A stretch of 64,000 bases of DNA. Origin: Macrosoma leucophasiata. Lineage: Eukaryota; Arthropoda; Insecta; Lepidoptera; Hedylidae. Both the position numbers and the translations under genes were made by a program. The notes beneath the pieces were generated by a model. It saw only the letters and a program-made list of their open reading frames with translations, had not been told where the DNA came from and ran no database searches. Position 1 is the stretch's first letter. Each line of letters starts with the position of its first letter. Location: positions 7,564,001 through 7,628,000 of the forward strand of contig JAWQUS010000022.1 of assembly GCA_036365455.1 (NCBI GenBank). Reading direction: 5' to 3'. Shown piece by piece: positions 58,201 to 64,000 of the stretch.

Positions 58201-61200
58201 GTTCAAGAGAAGTAAAGGTGTGGTACCTCCTTCTACATGTGTAGCTTGTAGGTTACATATACGAAACGTTCGATTCGGGCCCTTCGCGTTCAATATAATA
58301 ACGCACTTAGGGCGATGTTGCGGCTGCTTCAGTTTTGTAGCGCATCGAGGATGTTCGCAGAGGCTCACGTAGATTGTTTTGGTTCTACAATGCGCAAAAG
58401 AGCTACCTCGATGTTGCTGGGTACGCAAGACAGTCGCAACAGCCTTTTGGCAGTAGTCATGGACTGACTTGATGGTCCTTTTACACGTCACTGGTTGGAT
58501 TTACATGCTCCAGTATTTAGTTATATACGATAGAATTTAATGTGTTTTTTAATGTAATACTAATATAGCAATTAAGTTCTTACCGATTACCATTCCGATC
58601 TACGCTTCCCCAGGGATTAACACTGTACAAATTATATCAATTTCAAATGACTGTGAAAATAAATAATTTGAAATTCAGGCGTTTTTTCAATTACCAGTAA
58701 TTGAAGTACCTATTTATGATCACGTAAAAGTTGGGTTAGATTAAGGCGACCAACCGTCCCGGATTCTACGGGATCGTCCCGTAATGCTGGATGTAATCCC
58801 GCTTTGCAAGAATTAATAAAATAGTCCCGCAAAACGTTGGATGCGTCCCGCATGTCCCGCATTCGATGCATTGACCATACTTATATTTTTTTCAAGCTAC
58901 TACATAGCCGCACAGTCACACACATACATAAAACATACACTTCACTACACCCACACGCATGCAAACAACAGTTGTGTAAATTCAATTGAAAACTGTTTGC
59001 GTGTGTATGTGATCGCTTACTTCCGTTTTGAATTCTTGTAAAAAAGTTTCTCTCTAGTGATGAATGTAAGTTTTATGTTTTTATGTAATTTTGGTAGGTA
59101 CGTATACTGACAAAACTTCATACCTGCTTCGCATTCACCATACTCTATCTATCCACAAAAAGTCCCGCTTGCTATTTTCAGAAAGTTAGCCGCCTTAGGT
59201 TAGATTGCTAATTGTTAACTAGGTATATTACAAAATGTACTGTGTAATGGGTTAACCAGTAACGATTTTGCAGACCCAAAATTACCCTTCTCTTTTCTAT
59301 TTCCAGTCATACTAATAGATGTTCAAAGGAAAGACGCGCACGAAATATTACCTCCGTCCGTATTTTGGTACACTTTCGTATTTATTACCAAACATAAGAT
59401 TGCATTCACTTTGCTGACTTGGTTCTTTCATTATATTCCTGCCATGTTGGTTGATGTAGTGCTGGCTTTAAGAGGAAAAAAAACCAGGTTTGACAAATTT
59501 ATTTCTAGATAATTTATATGAGCACATGCAGTTAGAGCTGCCTCAGTAGCCTAGTGAAAGCAGGCCACTACTACTGCACTGAGGTCCTGGGTTCGATTCC
59601 CGAGACGGGGTTTATCTAATGTGAACTAATATTATAAAGATGAAGAGTTTATTGTTTGTTTGTTTGTTTGAACGCGCTAATCTCAGAAACTACTGGTCCG
59701 ATTTGAAAAACTCTTTCAGTGTTAGACAGTCTATTTATCGAGGAAGGCTTTAGGAGATAACGTATATACATTTTGACCTCTGGTCTTTGTGTGAGTGTCT
59801 ATATACTGTAGTCATTACTTAACATCAATATGAACAGCATGCTTGTTTGGCACTTAATTACATAAAAAAAACTCAGCTTTCCACCGCCCTGCCCCTCATG
59901 ACTGCTGGCCGCCTTTGTACATTGTGCGGGCAGTGCTCAATCATTATTTTGCTGTGATTAGTGTTATTTTAAAACTGCGATATCTCCCAAGATATTGATT
60001 TGAATCGAATGAATTAAAGGGCAATTTCGCTTTAAATTAAATACTTTTGATGAATAACATTTATTTCGATAAGGATTAATATCATGTTTACAAAAACACC
60101 TTCGCAAATGTATAAAGTTGTAAGAAGTGAGCTAATGAGAGTAGTTCAAAGTGAGCTAACGTTAAAAGTTAGACATATGCTGTCGCGGACTTTTTTTTTA
60201 GAACTTTTGAAGGGGAAAGAACCTGTAATACATGGAAGCATTGATGTAAACCAGATTTTTTTAACAAACCAAAAGTGTTTATGATGCAAAATTGACCAAA
60301 AGTTATGTCCAAAAAGCTGCCCAAAGTCACTTTCCCACGCGAACGAAGTCGCGGGCATAGCTAGTCAGAGAAAAAGGTGTTAATCCTTTATATCTGGTTC
60401 TATTGAGATTTTTTCATTTTGTGGATGTTGCCCAGTTCGCGAGTTTGGTGTCATGTGCCAAAACATAACCGGCGAATTGTGAGTGTTTGCTTGAATGCAT
60501 TTACCTGTGCCTACCTTCAGGGATTATAGACGTGAAGTTACGTTTATTTCTAAACTAGCTGTGCCCTGTGTGAATAATGACTTCGGGCAGCAGTTTTTGG
60601 ATGTAACTTTTGATTAATTTTGGATCACAAACACTAAACTTATAGACCAGTGCAGAAGCCTATAAAAACGGTGAAAAGTGAAAAAAAAATTAGAATGAAA
60701 CCAACTGGAAAAGGAAGAGAATATCATAAAAATGAAAGGAAAAATAAATTACGCTCGATTGGAGATCGGGAAGGAGGACAGAGAGAGAGGGGCGAGTTTA
60801 AGGATAATATTAAACTTACTACCTTTACTTGTGGTAGAGCTCCAGTGACGGAGCTCGCGGGCATAGGCACCACCGTATTACCTAATATACTTGCCGCTAA
60901 ATGTTAGTGTTCAGCACTATCGTTTTCCGGTCAGGTGGTAATGTACGGCCCTGTAACTTCCGGCACAGAGGCATAACACCTTAAGCCTCAGGAGTGGTAA
61001 CGCATCTGCATTTTGACCTTGGTCTTTGTGTGGATGTCTATAGGCTGCTGTCATCACATTACATAAAAAAAAAACTAACTAAACTTGATGAATGACAAAA
61101 AAAATACTTTATTGTAAGGCTTTAGCGTGTATTGTATAGCAGAACAACGCTTACCAGGTCGAATAGTGATGAATAAAATGTAGACTTTTTAGAAAGAAAG

Positions 61201-61793
61201 AAAGAAAAATATTTATTAGGCGCAGAGACCACGACCCAAAATTACCAGTATTTTTAATTTTTCTTAAAATAAGAAAAAACAAACATACAAAATAAAGGAA
61301 AGATAAATTTTATTTTTAGGTACCTACAAAAAATAAAATGAAAATACTAAAAAAAATTAACTTTTAACATGGTAACCGAACGCCACTTTTTCATGAAATA
61401 TTGTTTATCAAACATGTTTGTTCCAGATTACTCAAATTATATAAAAAACTTTACAAAGTTTCCATTGCATTTGAACACATCTCGAAGAACAACTACAAAC
61501 TTAGCGACAGTAACACTTTGAAATTGTATCAAAATCTATCTCAAATTGACAAAGAGATATTCCAATTCAACATGGAGTCACTAAAATGGAGGGAATTCTA
61601 TATAAAATGGATGTACGGCCTCATAAAATACCTGATACCTAATGGTCTTACAAACACTCAGTATGCAAAGAAAAAGCACTCCTGGTTAAAAATACTACAT
61701 TACGTTGTCTGTATTTTGTATATTTTCTTAATTTACAAAACACTTGCTATTGTAATTTGGTCTTTATATTCGCTTTATCAACTTGCATTTTAA
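43176..61793 (+). CDS. FAR: FAR-B: fatty acyl-CoA reductase, 11 visible exons, 3' complete
   Basis: The product should reduce fatty acyl-CoA to fatty alcohol with NADPH at the ER or peroxisome membrane. Exons are 43176-43259, 43793-43973, 44472-44562, 46919-47041, 48227-48351, 49970-50128, 51500-51609, 55034-55101, 57693-57888, 59307-59487 and 61427-61793. They total 1,685 nt; all have AG/GT borders and join without a stop into 560 codons plus TAA. In order the protein shows the Rossmann dinucleotide motif TGGSGFLGK, the FHAAA strand end, the catalytic YSFTK (YxxxK type), the FVPVDYV segment before the C-terminal FAR_C (sterile) domain, and a hydrophobic tail that fits membrane anchoring. The length fits the usual 500-560 residues. 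The first visible exon begins inside a codon, so an upstream exon with the start codon exists but was not found. The family is certain; substrate and tissue cannot be read from sequence. Confidence 0.92.
43793..43973 (+). CDS. FAR: FAR-B exon 2, NADPH-binding Rossmann start
   Basis: It encodes LELEEEDSAKRRWMK, then a short linker and [19 protein letters not shown]. The glycine motif TGGSGFLGK binds the dinucleotide. The last codon (Arg) is split 2+1 over the GT donor at 43974. The acceptor tract is A-rich and weak. It is nearly the same as FAR-A exon 19650-19824 from DSAKR onward. Confidence 0.95.
44135..44300 (+). repeat. chimera of SINE-like A head and tRNA-like 3' half
   Basis: CTGGTGGTAGAGCTCCAG through GTGTTCCGGTCAGGTGG switches at about 44247 to TTATCCTGAGGTCGCAGG, TTCAATTCCTGCCCGAAGTC and the TTTTTCTTTC tail of the tRNA-like repeats. 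Confidence 0.65.
44342..44396. repeat. 25-nt inverted repeat (hairpin) in FAR-B intron
   Basis: TTATTTTTCGCAATAATAC with ATGCGA pairs with 44372-44396, one mismatch, 5-nt loop. Confidence 0.85.
44472..44562 (+). CDS. FAR: FAR-B exon 3
   Basis: It encodes SCNVARVYTLMRPKKGK and then a charged helix ending FINEP. The VYxLxRxKKG pattern is the second strand of the FAR Rossmann fold. It is 91 nt, the same as the FAR-A counterpart. A minus-oriented SINE-like repeat begins about 25 nt after the GTGAGT donor. Confidence 0.93.
44588..44876 (-). repeat. SINE-like family A, full reverse copy
   Basis: TATATAATGGAACTGGCAAA to GGAGCTCTACCACCAGT. It begins about 25 nt after the FAR-B exon 3 donor. Confidence 0.75.
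45003..45487. mobile_element. MITE with CTGGGTTGCACCAAGAT ends, holding a SINE
   Basis: CCTGGGTTGCACCAAGATA (left) and TATCTTGGTGCAACCCAG (right) are inverted. A 21-nt inverted pair (45385-45405, 45420-45440) is inside. The tRNA-derived SINE at 45055-45366 is inserted in it. Confidence 0.7.
45055..45366 (+). repeat. tRNA-derived SINE family B, full copy
   Basis: The head CTGCCTCAGTAGCGTAGTGG has an A box, and GGTTCGATTCCCAGATCG the B box. The body includes TATTGGGATTTTTCCATTTT and the end GGGGATTACAGGCGTGAAG. Others: 49672-49952, 41800-42077 (reverse), 55397-55703 (reverse), with partial copies at 46677-46821, 52680-52850, 59535-59612 and 60365-60545. Confidence 0.8.
45753..45960 (+). repeat. 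3' end of the 35.4-kb LINE family
   Basis: GGTTGCAGAAGCCTAGGAAG to GTTAGGGACCTGGCGTGAAG followed by (ATAC) pieces, nearly the same as 35925-36118. Confidence 0.75.
45965..46260 (-). pseudogene. RTE-type LINE 3' coding end
   Basis: On the minus strand it ends near QQWTSFG then a (GAT)n-like tail. The upstream text (WMRAAQDR-like, GRPPT-like) matches the copy at 53516-53741. Decayed by indels. Confidence 0.6.
46677..46821 (+). repeat. tRNA-derived SINE family B, 3' part
   Basis: TACATGGGCCAAAACGTAAC to GGGGATTACAGGCGTGAAG and a T-run. Confidence 0.65.
46919..47041 (+). CDS. FAR: FAR-B exon 4
   Basis: It encodes VFDHLRKEQPNF, then KIAVVEGDMSKLKIGL and ends IAEE at a phase-0 junction before GTCAGT. 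It is 123 nt in both paralogues; I count 24 of 41 residues identical to FAR-A. The short intron sequence just upstream carries a LINE 3' end. Confidence 0.93.
47875..48005 (+). repeat. CCACCAACG-type minisatellite in FAR-B intron 4
   Basis: About 14 units of roughly 9 bp (CCACCAACG, variants). One frame is open and Pro-Thr-rich, but it has no start codon or splice signals I trust. Read as a simple repeat. Confidence 0.7.
48227..48351 (+). CDS. FAR: FAR-B exon 5, FHAAA strand
   Basis: It encodes [20 protein letters not shown] and then NIRGTREVLTLAKECKQI. This is one of the most conserved FAR segments, next to the cofactor. It is 125 nt in both paralogues, with 32 of 41 residues identical by my count. 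The acceptor TTTCAG and donor GTAATC are standard. Confidence 0.95.
48880..49125 (-). mobile_element. P-like MITE, reverse copy
   Basis: ATACAAACGCTTAATTTGG to GAAGTGTCCATTCGACG and ACGTAGTATTATTACATATT. Together with 49297-49520 it forms an inverted pair around 49126-49296. Confidence 0.6.
49297..49520 (+). mobile_element. P-like MITE, forward copy
   Basis: AGAGAATATGTAATAATAC, GGACACTTCGACTCCGCCC and GGCGGAGTGTCCGCGGTG in the family order. Confidence 0.6.
49672..49952 (+). repeat. tRNA-derived SINE family B, adjoining FAR-B exon 6
   Basis: CTAACTACGTCAGTGGTTTA (A box side) to GAAACGTAACGTTTTTTC. Its T-rich 3' end runs into the acceptor at 49968-49969. Confidence 0.7.
49970..50128 (+). CDS. 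FAR: FAR-B exon 6
   Basis: It encodes SMVYMSTAYTHATRSRIEGD, then EEFYECPVSVD and a helix to DEFMN. VYMSTAY is the conserved strand carrying the Ser/Thr of the short-chain dehydrogenase active site. The acceptor is formed by a T-run and TTAAG that directly follow the 3' end of a tRNA-derived SINE (49672-49952). Confidence 0.93.
50186..50770 (+). repeat. truncated repeat N followed by a CAGACAGACAGA-tailed repeat
   Basis: 50186-50405 matches repeat N. From 50406, TTCACCCCCCGTTTTAAGG, ATTTCATCAAAATCGGTTC and ACAGACAGACAGAC form another dispersed repeat. The 115-residue minus ORF is part of it. Confidence 0.55.
51183..51472 (+). repeat. SINE-like repeat family A, adjoining FAR-B exon 7
   Basis: TTGGTGGTAGAGCTCCAGTG to TTTTATTACATAAAAAAAA. 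A head-like duplicate piece lies just before it (51065-51125). Confidence 0.75.
51500..51609 (+). CDS. FAR: FAR-B exon 7, catalytic YxxxK
   Basis: It encodes FRKEWTNTYSFTKAITEE and ends VPVCIVRPAI. The Tyr and Lys of YSFTK are the catalytic pair. A SINE-like repeat with its A tail ends about 25 nt upstream of the TTGGTACAG acceptor. A second possible acceptor (ATTCAG) lies 4 nt downstream but would break the frame. Confidence 0.94.
51730..51990 (-). repeat. tRNA-containing repeat, reverse copy, decayed core
   Basis: Same unit as 37540-37790. The tRNA-like core (51809-51884) has an extra base in the T-loop side (ACTCGGAACTC), so it cannot fold normally. Confidence 0.65.
52015..52140. mobile_element. 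MITE fragment, TTACACGGCACGGTATT family
   Basis: TTACACGGCACGGTATTCAG, then GGTACGATAGCAAGGATC and TGTAATAACATCTAGGGAG. Confidence 0.6.
52990..53300. mobile_element. fold-back MITE with GAACAGTATGGAAACTACGT arms
   Basis: ATATGAACAGTATGGAAAC and GTTTCCATACTGTTCATAT are inverted around a 90-bp centre. A TTACACGG-family end follows (53215-53300). A related copy is at 26095-26310. Confidence 0.65.
53516..53741 (-). pseudogene. RTE-type LINE 3' end with fold-back break
   Basis: The minus frame reads GRPPTRWTDDLVKVAGNRWM, RAAQDRSLWHSLGKAF and QQWTSFG then stop, with an ATGATGATGATG-type tail. The reading is sound from 53529 to about 53690; upstream of that the sequence is the inverse of its own end (53667-53697). 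Confidence 0.7.
53742..54536. other. no gene seen
   Basis: Unassigned; a C-run at 54350-54360. The TTTGACCTTGAATATTTTTT stretch resembles the end of the duplicated unit at 31730. Confidence 0.35.
55034..55101 (+). CDS. FAR: FAR-B exon 8
   Basis: This short 68-nt exon is bounded by TTTCCAG and GTAAGT. It encodes VLGAAHEPAPGWIDSNTIYT. EPxPGWIDN is a FAR signature after the substrate-binding segment. Phases fit both neighbours. Confidence 0.92.
55397..55703 (-). repeat. tRNA-derived SINE family B, reverse full copy
   Basis: ACGTAACTTCACGCCTTTAA to GGGAATCGAACCCAGGACCT and GACTACTGAGGCAG. Confidence 0.8.
55858..56215 (-). repeat. LINE tail family C joined to the MITE of 9690
   Basis: 55858-55985 is the reverse of family C. 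55985-56215 is the reverse of the repeat with CCCATTTGGTGAACAGTCAA and GAATCGATAACCGAATCG. Confidence 0.55.
56225..56378 (-). repeat. GACCCGGCAAACTTCGT repeat, shortened
   Basis: CTCGCTAAAACTCGAGAACGG to ACGAAGTTTGCCGGGTCAGC with an internal deletion compared with 18226-18487. Confidence 0.6.
57070..57590 (-). repeat. two tandem tRNA-containing repeats
   Basis: The unit TTTTATATTATTTCGCATT...TTTGACTTC...GAAGTC...GATTTGTCAAATC occurs twice, about 323 bp apart. Cores are 57165-57240 (GGA at the anticodon place) and 57470-57545 (AGA). Both keep D- and T-arm pairing. Confidence 0.7.
57693..57888 (+). CDS. FAR: FAR-B exon 9
   Basis: It begins LFFGTGLGINHLFY and includes DKNKVIDFVPVDYVNNAAIV, the conserved end of the NAD-binding domain. 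Then come a lysine-rich loop and AKIYTISTIRNLADK. It is 196 nt, with the last base carried into the next exon. Confidence 0.94.
58020..58490 (+). pseudogene. LINE RT C-terminal fragment
   Basis: The plus frame reads NDKDIERERRAISVRTNMIA and RFARCSREVKVWYLL. After a shift it reads VDCFGSTMRKRATSMLLG, the usual text of a non-LTR RT end (DIERERR...SVRTNMIARRF). The 144-residue minus-strand ORF over it is a shadow. Confidence 0.65.
58742..59205. mobile_element. MITE with AAGGCGACCAAC-type ends
   Basis: TTAAGGCGACCAACCGTCCC on the left and GTTAGCCGCCTTAGG on the right are inverted. The right half matches 1-275. Confidence 0.55.
59307..59487 (+). CDS. FAR: FAR-B exon 10, start of FAR_C
   Basis: It encodes ILIDVQRKDAHEILPPSVWY and then a hydrophobic stretch with TWFFHYIPAMLVDV, ending LRGKKTR. 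HFxPAxxxD followed by a GKKPR-like turn is typical of the C-terminal domain of insect FARs. Confidence 0.93.
59535..59880 (+). repeat. SINE B head followed by SINE-like A 3' part
   Basis: GCTGCCTCAGTAGCCTAGTG and GGGTTCGATTCCCGAGACGG (59535-59612). Then an ACTACTGGTCCGATTTG repeat, and from 59765 TTTTGACCTCTGGTCTTTG to TTACATAAAAAAA. Confidence 0.6.
60365..60545 (+). repeat. tRNA-derived SINE family B, 3' part
   Basis: GAGATTTTTTCATTTTGTGG to GGATTATAGACGTGAAGTTA. Confidence 0.55.
60832..61072 (+). repeat. SINE-like repeat family A
   Basis: GTGGTAGAGCTCCAGTGACG to CATTACATAAAAAAAAAAC, lacking part of the 3' body. Confidence 0.7.
61427..61793 (+). CDS. FAR: FAR-B terminal exon with stop
   Basis: It encodes the end of FAR_C, including FNMESLKWREFYIKWMYGL, which matches the family pattern (Ile/Val-D-W...Y). 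A hydrophobic segment follows (VVCILYIFLIYKTLAIVIW, then SLYQLAF) and then TAA at 61791-61793. The hydrophobic tail is the usual membrane-associated end. No AATAAA was seen before the mariner that starts 278 bp downstream. Confidence 0.94.
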
Positions 61794-62070
61794 AAATTCT
61801 TGCACATTTTCACGCCCGGCTACAAATCAGATTCGGGTGCACAGTTCATATAATTAAGCAAACCGCAAATCCGTTGAAGTAATTTTGAAGTTATAACGTA
61901 CCAGACCAAAATTCCCAAAATTGTTTTTTTTCTTTGGTTTCTGTTACTCTTCTTTAATTCGCCTCCTATCAGTTTTTTGGAAAAGTATTTATTGTACGGA
62001 CACTCGATTTTTGCTGTCTTATTACAAGGTGTAACGGCAAGGTCCAACAATATTAAAAGGTGTTCATCTA

Positions 62071-63357
62071 TTAGGTTGGGGAAAAAGTTTCTTCCCATTT
62101 TTTAAGATAATTCAAAACATTTTTTAATATAGTTTATTTAAATTTAACTAAAGTATGTATGTACCATTTTGTTCGATAACCTTTTGCCATCTTGTAGGTA
62201 GGGACAGGATCCCATTGCTATAAAAATTTTGGGACTTCTCATCAAAATACCGCGACAAGTGGATTTGGCAGTCCTCTCGTGATGTTAACCTAACATTGCA
62301 TAAAGAATTCTGAAGAGACCGAAACAGGTGGAAATCTGAAGGTGCAAGGTCAGGACTATACGGCGGATGCATTAACACCTCCCAGCCAAACTCTCTTAAT
62401 TTTTGCTGAGTGGCTATAGATGTGTGAGGTCTAGCGTTATCATGATGAAACACCACACCCCTTCTGTTGATCAATTCCGGCCGCTTTCTCTCAACTTCTT
62501 GCTTTAATCTCATCAGTTGTTCGCAGTAGAGTTCAGAATCGATAGTACTACCTGGTGGTAATAGCTCATAATGAATAATGCCCTTCCAATCCCAACACAC
62601 ACACAACATCACCTTATTGCGAGTTAACCCGGGTTTCGCCACAGTCTGTGAAGGCTGACCGGCCTTTGACCAAGACCTTTTTCGCACGTTCTTGTCGTAC
62701 GTGATCCACTAATCATCACCAGTTATCAGCTTCTTCAAAAATGATTCGGTTTCATTACGTCGTAATAAAGAATCACAAATGAGTACACGGTTCATTAGGT
62801 TTATTTCAGTGAGCTCGTGAGGTACCCAAATATCGAGCTTTTTTTTGTACCCAGCTATTTTCAAATGCGCCAAAACTGTTTTGTGATCTATTCTCAGTTC
62901 TTCAGCTACGTCGTAACTACTGATATGTAGATCTTGCTCCACTTTTGCAAAAATGGCATCCATTTTATACGTAATAGGGCGACCAGAGCGAGGTGCATCT
63001 TTGACATCAAAATTTCCGGATTGAAAACGCTTAAACCAAATTTGTGCTACTCTCACAGACACTGCACTGGGTCCATAAACATCGCAAATTTTTTTCGCGG
63101 CTTGGGTTGCATTTTTACCTTTTTTGTAATAAAATTTTAAAATGTATCGAATTTCTTCATTAGATTCACTCATCTTGACAGTACGAAAAACAAATGAAAA
63201 TCACACATTTGCCTAATTTGAATTTGGAATTATGTTCTTTAAAAAATTTTAACTTTCAATTATACCAAAACCAGCCAGATACAAATACTACAGCCAAAGA
63301 GATTTTATTACAAGTTCATACATACTATAATGCGAAAAGACTTTTTCCCCAACCTAT
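62071..63357 (-). mobile_element. mariner transposon, 1,287 bp, full length
   Basis: The terminal repeats begin TTAGGTTGGGGAAAAAG and (inverse of right end) ATAGGTTGGGGAAAAAG, flanked by TA on both sides (62069-62070, 63358-63359). A single transposase gene lies inside on the minus strand. Size and TA target are those of Tc1/mariner elements. It lies 278 bp after the FAR-B stop. Confidence 0.92.
62148..63173 (-). pseudogene. mariner transposase with one internal TAG
   Basis: It starts MSESNEEIRYILKFYYKKGK and has the helix-turn-helix pair (ATQAAKKICDVYG; ISSYDVAEELRIDHKTV). The linker includes VPHELTE. The first Asp motif is ITGDD; then TAG (62711-62709) stands where a Lys codon is usual before WITYDKN. 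After it come HHDNARPHTS (second Asp) and YSPDLAPSDFHLF (third Asp, mariner D,D34D type). Apart from this stop the frame is intact over about 340 codons, so inactivation is recent. No other frameshift is seen. Confidence 0.9.
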
Positions 63358-63359
63358 TA

Positions 63360-64000
63360 TATGAAGTTTCAAATCATTTAACGTAAACAATAACAATGAA
63401 ATCACAAGTTTTTTTTCATATAAGTTTTAAAATTAATTATTTGTTATTTTATTTGACAACCCTAACACGTCGTCAATGAAACTGCTCAGCACTTCACACA
63501 CACACATACTACCGTGCGTCGTGACGATGAGGCGAACTTTACGCGTGTGTGCGTATGAAATGCAGCATCTCGATACTCAATATTCAATAATTTATTGCAT
63601 TCCATAATATACAATCTCAGCAATTCATACACCTACGCACACACGCGTAGCCTTCTCAGTCGATTGATATTATGCTGTCAGCTGTTGTTGTCAGGGTTGA
63701 AACGCATAAAATTTTAATCAAAGTTTGACTTGTAATAACAGTTATTACAAGTCAAACTTTGATTGACAACACCGCTTCGTTTCACATTCGCCACGTTTTC
63801 GGTACGGTTCGGTACCCAGTTATGTTTAACAAGGGCTCACAATAAATATACTTTTATACTTACCCCTTATTCATAAACGTACATTAGATACGTTTCAGCC
63901 ATTAGAATGCTTTGTCTTTGTCAGTTGCATACTTTAAGTAAAAGAAAGAAAAAGATTAAGAAAAAGAAAAATTTTAATCAAAGTTTGACTTGTAATAACA
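63360..64000. other. no gene seen; repeat shared with 50810-50960
   Basis: CGCGTGTGTGCGTATGAAATGCA and GTCAGCTGTTGTT...CAGGGTTGAAAC occur here and near 50830-50935. A CCTTATTCATAAA MITE end lies at 63863. Confidence 0.45.
63716..63764. repeat. perfect palindrome, 24-nt arms
   Basis: AATCAAAGTTTGACTTGTAA with TAAC, one spacer base, then the exact inverse. The arm sequence occurs again at the very end of the window (from about 63975) and in altered form at 50937. Confidence 0.9.

Noticed and set aside
58057..58491. 144-residue minus-strand ORF as a gene
   Set aside because: The plus strand of the same stretch reads as a non-LTR RT end (DIERERRAISVRTNMIA and RKRATSMLL-like text), so the minus ORF is a shadow.
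58890..59210. Link between window start and this stretch as a circular or terminal repeat
   Set aside because: The similarity is partial and ends with MITE-like borders at both places, so it is a dispersed repeat.

Overview
The window looks like nuclear DNA of a moth or butterfly. It is AT-rich and intron-rich, and it is packed with repeat types typical of Lepidoptera: mariner, piggyBac, hAT-type MITEs, Jockey- and RTE-like LINEs, tRNA-derived SINEs and a Ty3/gypsy element. No bacterial, viral or organellar gene block is seen, and there is no CRISPR array or operon.

The only host genes I can support are two fatty acyl-CoA reductase (FAR) paralogues placed head to head. FAR-A is on the minus strand. 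Four exons are visible (19650-19824, 12319-12409, 10728-10850, 3861-3985) and the gene continues beyond the left edge. FAR-B is on the plus strand. Eleven exons between 43176 and 61793 join in one open frame of 560 codons plus stop; only its extreme 5' end is not located. The shared exons have the same phases, and three of the four have identical lengths (91, 123 and 125 nt), so the pair arose by duplication and inversion. FARs reduce fatty acyl-CoA to fatty alcohol with NADPH, for pheromone, wax or ether-lipid precursors.

Layout: 1-3860, MITE and LINE-tail mosaic. 4810-9640, a piggyBac relic in a FAR-A intron, holding a hAT MITE (4921-5349) and a 3,053-bp Sola-like DNA transposon (6000-9052). 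9690-12310, MITEs and SINEs. 12614-17877, a Ty3/gypsy LTR element in FAR-A intron 1 with identical 164-bp LTRs and a 5-bp duplication. 18.2-22.3 kb, several TIR elements. 23.4-25.8 kb, a minus-strand LINE reverse transcriptase. 25.8-27.4 kb, a 404-bp inverted repeat. 27.4-29.7 kb, a plus-strand Jockey-type reverse transcriptase. 30-43 kb, fragment mosaic with striking short perfect palindromes. 43.2-61.8 kb, FAR-B with introns full of SINEs. 62.07-63.36 kb, a full-length mariner with one nonsense codon.

I do not see a clear new multi-gene system. The least ordinary signals are the nested transposon whose removal restores a reading frame, the defective LTR element with identical LTRs, short fold-back palindromes scattered through unrelated repeats, and SINE tails that sit directly against FAR splice sites. 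All similarity statements come from reading and memory; no database search was run.
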